NCBI RefSeq assembly: GCF_010723575.1
Contig: NZ_BLKZ01000001.1
Location: 4,464,001-4,528,000, forward strand
DNA: 64,000 nt
Origin: Mycobacterium bourgelatii
GTDB lineage: Bacteria > Actinomycetota > Actinomycetes > Mycobacteriales > Mycobacteriaceae
Direction: 5' to 3'
Of this stretch, positions 41,499 through 52,123 are shown one piece after another (positions within the stretch are counted from its first letter, which is position 1; each line of letters begins with the position of its first letter). The position numbers were made by a program, and so were the translations under genes. Under the pieces are notes generated by a model. It was not told the origin of the DNA and ran no database searches. It saw nothing but the letters and a program-made list of their open reading frames with translations.

Positions 41499-44400
41499 TC
41501 AGCCCGCAGTGGCCTGGTAGACGTCGCCGTCACCGATGCGAGCAGCCGGATTCAGCAGCATCGCGGCCTCTTGCGGCTTCTCCGGACCGTTGTGGTCGAA
41601 GCGACGGTCCGGCGGCCGCTGGTACATCGGCTCACCGCCGGCGATCGCCGAGGCCAGTCGGCGCTGCCCGGCCAGCAGGCGGGCGTTGGCCCGTCGCTGG
41701 TAGTCCTCGCGCTGTTCGGGGCTCAGCGACGCGATGAACGCCTGCGGGTGAACCAACGCGACCAGACCGGAGACGTGACCGAACCCGAGGCTGGTCAACA
41801 GCCCGGCCTTGAGCGGGAACTTCCCGCCGAGCCGCAGGGTATCGCGCACCCACACGAAGTGCGCGGAGCCGGCGAGTTCGTCGTCCACGCAATCCAGGCT
41901 GCGGTTGGGCGGGATGACGCCGTCCCGCAACATCTGGCACAGGCCCATCATCTGGAACACCGCCGCGCCGCCCTTGGCGTGACCGGTCAGGCTCTTCTGC
42001 GACACCACGAACAACGGTGCGCCCTCCGAACGGCCCATCGAGTCGGCCAGCCGCTCATGCAGTTCCGTCTCGTTGGGGTCGTTGGCCAGCGTTGACGTGT
42101 CGTGCTTGGAGACCACCGCCACGTCGTCAGCGCCCACACCCAGCTTGGCCAGCGCGCGCGCCAGCGGCGAGTTCTTGCCACCCAGGCCCGCGCCCAACGC
42201 GCCCAAGCCGGGCGCCGGGATCGAGGTGTGCACGCCGTCGCCGAAGGACTGCGCGTACCCCACCACCGCGAGCACGGGCAGCCCCATCTTGAGCGCGAGG
42301 TCACCGCGCGCCAGCAGGATGGTGCCGCCGCCCTGGGCTTCGACGAAGCCGAGGCGCCGACGGTCGTTGGGCCGGGAGAACTTCGAGTCGTGAATGCCCC
42401 GTCCGCGCATCATGGCGGTGTCAGCGGTGGCCGCCATGTCGCCGAAGCCGATGATGCCTTCCAGCGTCAGGTCGTCGATCCCGCCGGCAACCACCATTTC
42501 GGCCTTGCCCAACCGGATCTTGTCGACGCCCTCCTCAACCGACACCGCGGCCGTCGCGCATGCGGCAACCGGGTGGATCATCGCGCCGTAGCTGCCGATG
42601 TACGACTGAACCACGTGTGCGGCAACGATATTCGGCAGCACTTCCTGGAAGATGTCGTTCGGCTTGCTGCGGCCCAGCAGGTTCCCGTGGTACATCGTCT
42701 GCATCGACGTGCCGCCGCCCATGCCGGTGCCCATGGTGTTGGCTACCAGGCTCGGGTGGACGTAGCGCATCACCTCGGCCGGGGTGAAGCCGGCGGTCAG
42801 GAATGCGTCGACGGTCGCGACGATGTTCCAAACCGCAAGCCGGTCAATGGAACCGGCCATGTCGGCGCTGATGCCCCACACCGTGGGGTCGAACCCGGTC
42901 GGGATCTGGGCCCCCACCAGCCGCGACAGCTTGTTGCGCCGGGGCACTCGAATCTCGGTGCCGGCCTTACGGATCACCTGCCAGTCGCTCGAGTCGGGCA
43001 CCGGTCGGATGACCGTGTGCTCGGGGTCGAATTCGGCGAACGCGCGGGCGTCGGCCTCCGACGAGACGACGAAGCTGAAGTCCTTGTCCAGGAAGACCGA
43101 CACCAGCAACGGGCTGCCCTCTTGCGGATCGATCGAACCGTCATCAACGAATTCGCGAACTCCCACTCTCTCGATGACGGCGTCGTGGTAGCGCTCGACC
43201 AGTTCGGATTCGTCGACCAGCTCACCGGATTGGCTGTCGTACCAACCCGGTTGAGGGTCGTCTTCCCAACGGATCATGCCGGTGGTCCAGGCGAGTTCGA
43301 GGACACCGGCCGCCGACAGCTCGTTGTCGACCTCCATCTCGTACCGGGTGCGCGACGAACCGAAGGGTCCCAGTTCGGCGCCGCCGACGATCACCACCAG
43401 GTCGGCCGGGTCAAGGTCCAGGTCGGCCCAATCCGGCGGCGGTGCCGGGTTGAACCCGCGCGGCGGGGACGGCAGGGCCGGAATGAGGCCCTCCGTGTCG
43501 GCCTGCTGCTCGGCGGCGGCTTCGGCGGACATTTCCTCGCGCGCCTTGGCAGCCAGTTCGGCCATGTCCAGATCGGCCCCGGCCAGTCCGCCGGTGAAGT
43601 CCGCCTTGATCGGCGAATGAGCCGCGGCCACTTTGGATTCCACGTCGCACAGGCCCAGCAGCAGGCCCGCCATCTCGTCGGTCGAGTAGGTGGTGACGCC
43701 GGCCGCTTCGACGGCGCTGACGATGGCGTCGTTGTGACCCATCAGGCCGGTGCCGCGGGTCCACCCGATCAGGGCGTGCGCCAGGCTGACGCGTTCCGCC
43801 CACGACGACTCGGCGTGCCAACGGCTCACCACGGCGTCCAGAGCGGACTTCGCCTCGCCGTACGCACCGTCACCGCCGAACATTCCGCGGTTGGGCGAAC
43901 CGGGCAGCACCACGTGCAAACGTGCCGCGATGTCACGCTCGGCGCCGATCTTCGACAGTCCGGCGATCAGTCGCTGCGCCGCCCACAGCAAGACCTTCAT
44001 CTCCAGTTCGGCACGCGAGCCAGCCTCCGACAAGTCGCCGACGACCCGCGGAGCGGCGAACGGGAACAGCAGCGTGGGCGTCTGCGCATCCTTGATGTGA
44101 ATCGATTTCGGCCCAAGGCTTTCCACCTGCTCCGTGCCGACCCATTCGACCAGAGCGTCGATGTCGGAGTAGGACGCCATGTTGGCCGCGACCACCCACA
44201 GCACGGCGCCGTACCGGGCGTGATCGCGGTACAGGTTGCGGTAGAAGGCCAGTCGTTCCTCGTCGAGCTTCGAGGTGGTCGCGATGACGGTGGCGCCGCC
44301 GTCGAGCAGCCGCGCCACCACGGATGCGGCGATCGAGCCTTTGGAAGCCCCTGTCACGACGGCGACTTCGCTGCTGTAGTGGCCCGGGTCCGGGTTCTCC

Positions 44401-47400
44401 GCCCCGGCGGCGATCCGCCCGTACAGCGACGCGTGGATCTGACGGCCCGAGGCCAACGACTTGCCCTGCCACCAAGTGGCCTGGGTAGCCACGACGTGAC
44501 CGGCCCCCTCGAACCTCTCCGACCAGTGCGACCACTGGGCGTCGATGTCACCTTCGTCCATCAGCCACAGCTTGACCAGGTCCTCGCGGGCACTGGCCCA
44601 GCGGTCGTCGAAGACGACGGCCTTCTTGGCGTCGAACACCGGCGCCACCAAACGTGGCCAGTCCGAACCTAATTCGGCGGTGACCAGGTCGATGAGCTCG
44701 GCATCGGTCGCGGTCGGGGCCGCGCTGACCGCGTCGTCCAGGCCCAACTGGCCCAGGACCAGACGTGCCGCCGATGCGAGCACGCCGTCGCGGCCGGTGA
44801 TCTGGTCGGTGAACTCGCTCAGCGCGGCCAGATCAACGGTACCGCCGCCGCCACCGCTCGCAGCGGGCAACGCCACGCTGATGCCGTGGCGCGCGGCGAC
44901 CGACGTGACGGCGGCGTCGATGACCTTGTCGACGGTGGCCGCATCGGCAAGGGCACCTTCGTGCAGGTGGCCGAGCGCACCACCGCGAACGCTGGTGCCC
45001 TCCCGGGTACCCAGCGCGACCTCGACGGTGACGTGTTTGACCCAACCCTCGCCGAGCTCCCAGGTCTTCGTCACCCGTTCGGCGATCGCCCCGGGCCGCT
45101 TGCCCGACGGCCCGAAGACCGTCCGCAGCTGGTCGTTGATGGCGTCGGAAAGCACTGGGCCATATGGCTTGTAGGTGCGGGCCAGCTTGGTCACCTGAGC
45201 GCGCAGTCCGGCCAGGTCGGCCTCCGCCGCACCATCGATGGCACCCAGGTTCAACTCGGAGCCCAAGTCCACCAGCAGTTGGTTGCGCCGCGAAGACGCG
45301 CCGTCGGTGATGGACTCGATTGAGTCCAGCGCCTCGATCTGGTCGATGCGCATCTTGGCCGAAATCGCGATCAGGGCCAAGGTGGCATCGGCAGCGCCGA
45401 ACGCGAGGTCGTCGGGACGTGGCGCACCCGAAGGCGCCGCCGCAGGCGCCGGGGCCGCGGCGGGAACCGCGGCGACTTCGGGCGCCGCCGCCTCCTCGGC
45501 CGGGGCCGGCTCGTCCTCAACGTCCGGCTCGGGGTCGGTGTCGGTGGCGAACAGCACCGCGGCATCGCGCTCGGCGTTGAGCACTTCCACTGTGCTGTGG
45601 GCATATTCGGGCAGCTTCAGGGTGTTGGTGGCCAGCCCCGCCACCGTCGGCGACGACTTCACGCCGATCTCGACCAACCGCTCGACACCCAGGCCACCCG
45701 CGGCTTCCTCGATGAAAAGCAGGTCCTGGGTCTCGATCCAGCGGACCGGGCTGGCGAACTGCCAGGCCAGCAACTCAATCAACACGATGCGCGCCAACTC
45801 GGTACGGCGCTCCCGGATCCACGTGTCGTAGTCGGCGAGAATCGGGTCGAGCGGTTCGGCGGGCACCAGGTCGCGAATCTCCTGAATGAAGTCGCGATCC
45901 AGGGTGAACGGCCGCGGCACCAGGTTGGGGATGTAGCGCCCGATGATGACGTCGGGGTCCTTGTCGCGCGGCATCACCCGGTCCAGCGAGCGCCGGAACT
46001 CGGCCACACCGACCCGCAACACCCGCGAGTGGAACGGCACGTCGATGCCGGGCACCAGGATGAACGAGCGTCGGCCGCCGGTGATCTGGCGACGCCGTTC
46101 CACCTCGGCTTCCAGCGCCTCCAGCCCGCGGACGGTGCCGGCAATGGCGTACTGCGAGCCACGCAGGTTGTAGTTGACGATCTCCAGGAATTCACCGGTC
46201 TGCTCGGCGATCCCGGCGACGAAGTCTTGGACCTCGTCGTCGGGCAGGTCGATCTGCGAGGGCCGGATCGCCGCCAAGCGGTAGTTGGAGCGCCCCAACT
46301 CATCACGCGGCACGATGTCGTGCATCTTCGAGCCGCGGTGGAACACCGTCTCCAGCAAGGCTTCTAGCTCGTAGATGCCCGTCACACAGGCCAGTGCGGT
46401 GTACTCGCCGACCGAGTGGCCACACGCGATGGCGTCCTCGACGAAGGCACCCTGCTCGCGCATTTCGGCCACCTGCGCGGCCGCCACCGTCGCCATCGCC
46501 ACCTGGGTGAACTGCGTCAGGTACAGCACGCCGTCGGGGTGGTGGTAGTGCACGCCGCTGGCGATGATGCTGGTGGGGTTGTCGCGGACCACGTGCAGGA
46601 CCGAGAAGCCCAGGGTCTCGCGGGTGAACTTGTCCGCGGAGTCCCACACCTTGCGGGCCGCCTTGGAACGGGCGCGGACATCCATGCCCATGCCCTTGTG
46701 CTGAATTCCCTGGCCGGGGAACGCATATACCGTCTTCGGGGCGGCCAGGCGGGCGGTGGCCGACATCACCAGATCCGAACCGACGCGGGCGGCAACTTCC
46801 AAAACCTCTGCGCCCTGGTCGATTCCGACACGTTCGACGCGGAAGTCGACCTCGTCACCGGGGCGCACCATGCCCAGGAAGCGTGCGGTCCAACCGACCA
46901 GCCGCGCCGGTGGGCGGGCCTGGCCATCGGTGGCGGTCACCGCATGCTGCGCCGCGGCCGACAACCACATGCCGTGCACGATCGGTGATTCCAACCCCGC
47001 GAGCAGGGCGGCGGCCCGGTCGGTGTGGATGGGGTTGTGGTCGCCGGAGACCACCGCGAACGGACGCATGTCGACCGGAGCGCCCAGCTTGACGTCGCGG
47101 CGGCGGCGGCGCGGGGTGTCGGTGGCGTTTTCCGATACCGCCCCGCCGGCACGGACCGGGTCGGTGAGTTCGGCCGATCCGGTGCGGCCCAGGATCGCGA
47201 ATCGCTCATGGAGAGTGGCGATTACAGCACCGTCGTCACCGGCCGCGCCGCGCACGGTCACCGATACCGGCACCACGCGACCCATGTCGGTGTCGGTCGC
47301 CTTCGAAGCCGTTGCCGTAATGGTCAATTGGGCGGGCACCTTCGGCAGCTGGCCGACCACCCGCGCGGCGTGATCCAGGTGGACCAGGCTCAGCAGTCCC

Positions 47401-50400
47401 TCGATCACCGGCTCGCCGGTGTCGGTCACCGCTGCGCCGATCGCTGCGAAAACTGCCGGCCAGCAGAGGCCGACGAGGGCGTCGGGCACGGTGGTGAGGC
47501 TTGGCGCCAACGGCTCACCGAAGGTGGCGGTGACGCCGGTGTGGTCGGCGACCCGCTCGGGGTCCCAGTCCACCGTGACGGTCGCCGTCCCGTCGATCAC
47601 CTGCGGCAGCGACTCCGGGTTGTCGACACCCGCGGCGATGGCCAGCACGGCACGCATGGCGTTGGCGGCGTCCTCCAACGAGATCACCGGGGTACCGCCG
47701 TCAACGGTGTTGGGGGGCAAGGTGAATCGGATGTCGATCCACGTGCCCGAGATCGGGACGCTCAAGACGACGTCAGAACCGTCGGTTTGGAGCCGCGCAC
47801 CGGTCGACGAGTGGGTGGCCCGGGCGCCTTCGGACCCGTCGTGTACCAGCCACTCGCTGGGCTCGGCGATCCGGTGCACCGGGTTGGTGGCGGTGCGTCC
47901 GGCCCACAGCACGTCGGGTGCGTCGAGCACGACCGCCAACGGTCCGGTCACGTCGGCGCGACCAATGCGGCGGGAGGTGACGTCCTTCGGTTCGGCACCG
48001 GAGCCGAGCACCTCGTCGATCGCGGCCTGCTCGAAGCGGTCCAGCAATTCGCCGACGGGCTCGTCCATCCGGGTGATCCCGGCGACCGCTGCGGTGCCGG
48101 GGATGATGCACACCTGGTCGGCGTCGTAGCGGGCGTCGTGCGCCTGCCACAGGGAGTCGCTACGCCACCAACGCCGGACGTCCTTGTCGATGACAGGCAC
48201 GAAGTTGACCGGCTTGCCCAGCGTCTTGCACAGCGTGACAAAGAAGGGCACGTCGGCGGGATGCAGCTGGACGGTTTCGGCGTCGGGGTAGTGCGAAAGC
48301 AGCCTGGCGATGCACTGTTCGGGGTTCTCGAGCAGTTCGGGCTCGTTGAAGACGGTTTCGATCAGGCCGGAATCCGTTGGGTGCAAACGGGCTTCGGCGC
48401 GCTTGAGCATCTGCTCGAAACGGTCACGCCAGGTGTCGGCCAGCCAAGGGCTGCCCGGCGAGGCGGTGTCGGCGGTCGAATTGCCCTCCCCGATGGTGAG
48501 TTCGACGTAACGCTGCAGCCACTGCAGGTAGGTCATCTCGCCGACGTCGCCGAAGTACGGCTTGGCGGTCTTGGCCATCGCGGCGATGATTTCGTCGCGG
48601 CGCTCGGCAACCGCCTCGGCGTCGCCGGCGACCTCGTCAAGCAGACGGCCGCAGCGGGAAGCGCTGTTGTCGATTTCGTGGATGTCGGCACCGAGCTGGC
48701 TGCGGCTGGATGCCATGCCACCCTGGGCTTTTCCGGCGCTGATCCACTGGTCGGTGCCTTGCGTCTCGACCAGCATCCGCTTGACGGACGGGGACGTGGT
48801 GGACTCCAGAGTGGCCATCGCCGCGGTGCCGACCAGAATGCCGTCGATCGGCATCAACGGGAAGCCGTAGGCCTGCGCCCAGCGGCCGGACAGGTACTCG
48901 GCCGCCCGTTCCGGCGTGCCGATGCCGCCGCCGACGCAGACGGTGATGTTGGCGCGCGAGCGCAGCTCCGAGTAGGTCGCCAGCAGCAGGTCGTCGAGGT
49001 CCTCCCAGGAGTGGTGACCACCGGCGCGGCCGCCCTCAACGTGCATGATCACCGGTTTGGTGGACACCTCGGTCGCAATGCGGATCACCGAACGGATCTG
49101 CTCGATGGTTCCGGGCTTGAAGACGACGTGACTGATGCCGATCTCGTTCAGCTCGTCGATCAGCTCGACGGCTTCCTCGAGCTCGGGGATGCCCGCACTG
49201 ACCACCACGCCGTCGATCGCGGCACCGGACTGCCGGGCCTTCTGCACCAACCGCTTGCCGCCGACCTGCAGCTTCCACAGGTACGGGTCGAGGAAGAGCG
49301 CGTTGAACTGGTAGGTGCGGCCCGGCTCGAGCAACTCGGACAGCTCTTGGATGCGGCGGGCGAAGATCTCCTCGGTGACCTGCCCGCCACCGGCGAGTTC
49401 GGCCCAGTGTCCGGCGTTGGCGGCCGCGGCCACGATCTTGGCGTCGACCGTCGTGGGGGTCATGCCAGCCAGCAGGATGGGTGAGCGGCCGGTAAGTCGG
49501 GTGAACTTCGTCGAGAGCTTCACCCTGCCGTCGGGCAGGCGCACCACGCTGGGTGCGTAGGTCGACCAAGCCCGCGCCACCTCTGGCGTGGCCCCGACGG
49601 TGAACAGGTTGCGCTGGCCGCCGCGGGTCGCCGCGGGCACGATTCCGATGCCGAGGCCGCGGATCACCGGCGCGGTCAACCGGGTCAGGATGTCGCCCGG
49701 GCCCAGGTCGAGAATCCAGCGCGCTCCGGCCGAGTGCACACGAGTGATTTCCTCGACCCAGTCAACCTTGTCCACCAGGATGGACTCGGCGAGCTGCCGG
49801 GCCAGCGCGACGTTCAGGCCGACCGTCTCGGCCCAGCGTCCGACGATGTCGATGCCGTCCGCCAGCCTCGGGGTGTGGAAACCGACTTCCACCTGCACCG
49901 GCTCGAACACCGGCGAGAAGACGTCGCCGCCGCGGATCTTGTTCTTGCGCTCGGCCTCTTCTTTCTCCGAGATCTGCCGGCAGTAGAGCTCGAAGCGGGA
50001 GAGTTCGTCCGGCGTGCCGGTGATGACGACCGAACGCCGGCCGTTGCGGATGGACAGGACGGGCGGCAGCACGGTCCGGACATCCTGGGAAAATTCCTCC
50101 AGCAAGTGCTGGATGCGCTGCGGGTCGGCGTTGGTGACCGAGACCATCGGGGGGCGGTCACCAAGGATCGAAATCCCCCGGCGGCGCGCCACCAGTGTGC
50201 CGGCGGCACCGATGAGCTGGGCCATTGCAAAGAGCTCGACGTCGCGCACCCCGCCGGACTTGAGCGCCTCGACCGCCAGCACGCCTTGGGAATGCCCCGC
50301 CACCGCCACGGGCCGGTGGGCATTGAGGTCCATACCCTGGCGGGCCAGGGCGCGAATGGCCGCGATCTGGGTGAGCAGCACACCCGGCACCGACACCGCG

Positions 50401-50735
50401 GCCGACGTCAGGTGCTTGGCCGAGGGGACGGTGTCTTCGGCGGCCAGCGCGCGTACCCACTGCAACGGCTCGAAGCCGATCGGACGGACGACAACTAACT
50501 CTTTGGCGACCGGCTCCAGGACCAGCTCGACCTCACCGACCAGGGTCGCCAGCTCGGCCTCGATCCCGGCCCCTGACACCAGCTCTTCGAGGGTCTCCAA
50601 CCAGGCGCTGCCCTGCCCACCGAAGGCGACCGCGTACGGCTCGCCGGCGGTCAGTCGGTCGACGAGAGCATGGGAGCTATGGGGGCTGGGTTCTCCGCGG
50701 TCAGCCGATACCCGATCGTGCTCGTGGATCGTCAC
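41499..50735 (-). CDS. fas: Type I fatty acid synthase
   Basis: A 3078-residue multifunctional synthase making C16-C26 acyl-CoA for phospholipids and mycolates. Domains in order: acetyltransferase (GHSQG, Ser ~146); enoyl reductase (GGRAGGHHSWED, ~570); dehydratase (SGDHNPIHTD, ~1230); malonyl/palmitoyl transferase (GHSVGEYTAL, ~1437); ACP (~1770-1850, DSIESITDG); ketoreductase (VVTGASKGS, ~2128); ketosynthase (Cys in ACATAAVSVEEG, ~2725; His in HDTSTLANDP; SLTGHAKGG). GTG start. Length agrees with the M. tuberculosis protein (about 3069). All expected catalytic motifs are intact. Confidence 0.97.
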   Translation of the reverse strand: MTIHEHDRVSADRGEPSPHSSHALVDRLTAGEPYAVAFGGQGSAWLETLEELVSGAGIEAELATLVGEVELVLEPVAKELVVVRPIGFEPLQWVRALAAEDTVPSAKHLTSAAVSVPGVLLTQIAAIRALARQGMDLNAHRPVAVAGHSQGVLAVEALKSGGVRDVELFAMAQLIGAAGTLVARRRGISILGDRPPMVSVTNADPQRIQHLLEEFSQDVRTVLPPVLSIRNGRRSVVITGTPDELSRFELYCRQISEKEEAERKNKIRGGDVFSPVFEPVQVEVGFHTPRLADGIDIVGRWAETVGLNVALARQLAESILVDKVDWVEEITRVHSAGARWILDLGPGDILTRLTAPVIRGLGIGIVPAATRGGQRNLFTVGATPEVARAWSTYAPSVVRLPDGRVKLSTKFTRLTGRSPILLAGMTPTTVDAKIVAAAANAGHWAELAGGGQVTEEIFARRIQELSELLEPGRTYQFNALFLDPYLWKLQVGGKRLVQKARQSGAAIDGVVVSAGIPELEEAVELIDELNEIGISHVVFKPGTIEQIRSVIRIATEVSTKPVIMHVEGGRAGGHHSWEDLDDLLLATYSELRSRANITVCVGGGIGTPERAAEYLSGRWAQAYGFPLMPIDGILVGTAAMATLESTTSPSVKRMLVETQGTDQWISAGKAQGGMASSRSQLGADIHEIDNSASRCGRLLDEVAGDAEAVAERRDEIIAAMAKTAKPYFGDVGEMTYLQWLQRYVELTIGEGNSTADTASPGSPWLADTWRDRFEQMLKRAEARLHPTDSGLIETVFNEPELLENPEQCIARLLSHYPDAETVQLHPADVPFFVTLCKTLGKPVNFVPVIDKDVRRWWRSDSLWQAHDARYDADQVCIIPGTAAVAGITRMDEPVGELLDRFEQAAIDEVLGSGAEPKDVTSRRIGRADVTGPLAVVLDAPDVLWAGRTATNPVHRIAEPSEWLVHDGSEGARATHSSTGARLQTDGSDVVLSVPISGTWIDIRFTLPPNTVDGGTPVISLEDAANAMRAVLAIAAGVDNPESLPQVIDGTATVTVDWDPERVADHTGVTATFGEPLAPSLTTVPDALVGLCWPAVFAAIGAAVTDTGEPVIEGLLSLVHLDHAARVVGQLPKVPAQLTITATASKATDTDMGRVVPVSVTVRGAAGDDGAVIATLHERFAILGRTGSAELTDPVRAGGAVSENATDTPRRRRRDVKLGAPVDMRPFAVVSGDHNPIHTDRAAALLAGLESPIVHGMWLSAAAQHAVTATDGQARPPARLVGWTARFLGMVRPGDEVDFRVERVGIDQGAEVLEVAARVGSDLVMSATARLAAPKTVYAFPGQGIQHKGMGMDVRARSKAARKVWDSADKFTRETLGFSVLHVVRDNPTSIIASGVHYHHPDGVLYLTQFTQVAMATVAAAQVAEMREQGAFVEDAIACGHSVGEYTALACVTGIYELEALLETVFHRGSKMHDIVPRDELGRSNYRLAAIRPSQIDLPDDEVQDFVAGIAEQTGEFLEIVNYNLRGSQYAIAGTVRGLEALEAEVERRRQITGGRRSFILVPGIDVPFHSRVLRVGVAEFRRSLDRVMPRDKDPDVIIGRYIPNLVPRPFTLDRDFIQEIRDLVPAEPLDPILADYDTWIRERRTELARIVLIELLAWQFASPVRWIETQDLLFIEEAAGGLGVERLVEIGVKSSPTVAGLATNTLKLPEYAHSTVEVLNAERDAAVLFATDTDPEPDVEDEPAPAEEAAAPEVAAVPAAAPAPAAAPSGAPRPDDLAFGAADATLALIAISAKMRIDQIEALDSIESITDGASSRRNQLLVDLGSELNLGAIDGAAEADLAGLRAQVTKLARTYKPYGPVLSDAINDQLRTVFGPSGKRPGAIAERVTKTWELGEGWVKHVTVEVALGTREGTSVRGGALGHLHEGALADAATVDKVIDAAVTSVAARHGISVALPAASGGGGGTVDLAALSEFTDQITGRDGVLASAARLVLGQLGLDDAVSAAPTATDAELIDLVTAELGSDWPRLVAPVFDAKKAVVFDDRWASAREDLVKLWLMDEGDIDAQWSHWSERFEGAGHVVATQATWWQGKSLASGRQIHASLYGRIAAGAENPDPGHYSSEVAVVTGASKGSIAASVVARLLDGGATVIATTSKLDEERLAFYRNLYRDHARYGAVLWVVAANMASYSDIDALVEWVGTEQVESLGPKSIHIKDAQTPTLLFPFAAPRVVGDLSEAGSRAELEMKVLLWAAQRLIAGLSKIGAERDIAARLHVVLPGSPNRGMFGGDGAYGEAKSALDAVVSRWHAESSWAERVSLAHALIGWTRGTGLMGHNDAIVSAVEAAGVTTYSTDEMAGLLLGLCDVESKVAAAHSPIKADFTGGLAGADLDMAELAAKAREEMSAEAAAEQQADTEGLIPALPSPPRGFNPAPPPDWADLDLDPADLVVIVGGAELGPFGSSRTRYEMEVDNELSAAGVLELAWTTGMIRWEDDPQPGWYDSQSGELVDESELVERYHDAVIERVGVREFVDDGSIDPQEGSPLLVSVFLDKDFSFVVSSEADARAFAEFDPEHTVIRPVPDSSDWQVIRKAGTEIRVPRRNKLSRLVGAQIPTGFDPTVWGISADMAGSIDRLAVWNIVATVDAFLTAGFTPAEVMRYVHPSLVANTMGTGMGGGTSMQTMYHGNLLGRSKPNDIFQEVLPNIVAAHVVQSYIGSYGAMIHPVAACATAAVSVEEGVDKIRLGKAEMVVAGGIDDLTLEGIIGFGDMAATADTAMMRGRGIHDSKFSRPNDRRRLGFVEAQGGGTILLARGDLALKMGLPVLAVVGYAQSFGDGVHTSIPAPGLGALGAGLGGKNSPLARALAKLGVGADDVAVVSKHDTSTLANDPNETELHERLADSMGRSEGAPLFVVSQKSLTGHAKGGAAVFQMMGLCQMLRDGVIPPNRSLDCVDDELAGSAHFVWVRDTLRLGGKFPLKAGLLTSLGFGHVSGLVALVHPQAFIASLSPEQREDYQRRANARLLAGQRRLASAIAGGEPMYQRPPDRRFDHNGPEKPQEAAMLLNPAARIGDGDVYQATAG

Positions 50736-51292
50736 GTCTCCATCTCCCTGTTACGTCTCGCAGCGTCTTAAGCGTCTCTCGTAGTTTTCGGCCGTTCCGG
50801 ACGTCCGACCGCGGGACGCACCCGCTCCTGGTTCTCCCGTGCCGATTCCGCGTTGAATCGCCAGCCGAAAATCGTCTGACCGGTGTGTTTCGGATCCGGC
50901 TCGTAGATTCAAGCGGCGCCCAAAAGTTGGCATCGACCCACATCGGTCCTAATAAGAGTCTCATAAGGAATCGTCTAGATTGTTTACGTCGATTGGTTAC
51001 TGGCGAGTTCTACGCGCGGGTAACCGTGTCGCGGGTAACACCATGTTTCATCGGCGGCACGGAAGTGGCGGACAAACGTCCTGCATGCAGGTGGTTACGG
51101 TCGAGTAGCTATAACTGCGCTGATCAAGGCAGTATTGTTACCAAATCGTTATACGAAAAATTTGGCGCTTCGGCGAGGGTGTCCCATACCACAGGCCGCA
51201 CGGTCGTGGATACAGCTATGTAGCCGATACAGAAAAGTGAGCGAACGAGTGTTTGCTGGGAGGCGGCGCCACTGAGGCGATCGAATGGAGCC
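50736..51292. promoter_or_regulatory. 557-bp fas upstream region, no gene
   Basis: No convincing coding sequence is seen. The stretch is AT-richer than its surroundings. It contains a 21-bp imperfect palindrome (50948-50968), GGTTAC/GTAAC half-sites at 50995, 51020, 51034 and 51093, a 12-bp palindrome CCTGCATGCAGG at 51080, and CCAAAT-N13-ATTTGG at 51141-51165. The fas promoter and its regulators (FasR in M. tuberculosis) should act here. Confidence 0.55.
50948..50968. promoter_or_regulatory. Imperfect palindrome upstream of fas, candidate FasR-type site
   Basis: A 21-bp element with central G; 8 of 10 symmetric pairs match (half-sites CCTAATAAGA and TCTCATAAGG). It lies 213 bp upstream of the fas start. 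FasR, a TetR-type activator, is known to bind inverted repeats in the fas promoter; identity with its site is not shown here. Confidence 0.35.
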
Positions 51293-52012
51293 CTAGATCC
51301 ACTGCCCAAATTGCGGCTTCAAGATTTCGTTGACGTCCACGCCGATGCCACCGACCTTGCGCTTGTCGATCTCGACCTGGTGCAGGTGGGCGGCCGGGTG
51401 GGTGTAGCCCTTGGGCGAGCCCCAGTTGTGCTGCCAGAAGTAGGAGCCCACGCCGTCGTTCAAGGCCCAGTCGATGGTCTTGGAGTTGGCGTAGACGCCA
51501 GTCCGCTGGTGCCCGATCACTGATTCCCAGGCCCGCAAATACGGCAGGACCTGGTTCTTGTATTGCTCGACCGACGGGTTGTCGTCGATTGACACGTAAA
51601 TCGGGGCGCCGGCGGGTCCACCGGCGGCGGCGTGGAGTTCCGCACCCCGTTTGGCGTGCTGAATCCCGGCGGCGGCGCCGCCCAGCCAGTCCGACGTGCT
51701 CCCTTTTCCGAACTGGTAGTTGGAGACGATCTTGAGTCCGTTGCCGGCCAGGTCCTGCGCTTCGGCGAATTGGATCGGCTTGCCGAGCATCCAGTCGCCC
51801 CCCGGCCTCCGGTCCGACACGTATCGGATCGCGCCTGACGCGCCGGCTGCCCTGATTTCACTTGCGGGGATGACCCCGGCCGCGTAGTCCAACAAGGTGC
51901 CGAGGGCCGCCGACGCCGGTGCGGGGTACACCGAGGCCGCGGCGACACCCAGGCCCAGCAGGCCCGGCGTCGCCGCGGCGAACTTCAACACGTCACGTCG
52001 GGACACCGGCAC
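51293..52012 (-). CDS. Tat-exported DUF1906 (glycoside-hydrolase-like) protein, Rv2525c-like
   Basis: A 239-residue protein with a clear twin-arginine signal (SRRDVLKFAAATPGLLGLG, cleavage near ASA-AL). The mature part is a DUF1906/GH25-like barrel with YVSDRRPGG, IYVSIDDNPS and VYANSKTIDWAL. Rv2525c is a known Tat substrate linked to cell-wall and beta-lactam phenotypes; no enzymatic activity is established. GTG start at 52012. Upstream of fas on the same strand, as in M. tuberculosis. Confidence 0.92.
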   Translation of the reverse strand: MPVSRRDVLKFAAATPGLLGLGVAAASVYPAPASAALGTLLDYAAGVIPASEIRAAGASGAIRYVSDRRPGGDWMLGKPIQFAEAQDLAGNGLKIVSNYQFGKGSTSDWLGGAAAGIQHAKRGAELHAAAGGPAGAPIYVSIDDNPSVEQYKNQVLPYLRAWESVIGHQRTGVYANSKTIDWALNDGVGSYFWQHNWGSPKGYTHPAAHLHQVEIDKRKVGGIGVDVNEILKPQFGQWI

Positions 52013-52123
52013 ATGCCACAGGGTACGACAGAATTCACACCAGACCCGTCCATCTCGGGTGTCGCATCTGTATCAAGTCGGGATGCGGTGCCGTCCCCGG
52101 CACCCCGTCCTCTGCTCCGACGA

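Noticed and set aside
42102..44672. Plus-strand open frame of 856 codons inside fas
   Set aside because: It is antisense to the ketoreductase and ketosynthase parts of fas, has Arg/His/Gly-rich composition and no family character: a high-GC shadow.
47025..49484. Plus-strand open frame of 819 codons inside fas
   Set aside because: Antisense to the dehydratase/enoyl reductase parts, low-complexity composition, no ribosome-binding site or domain.
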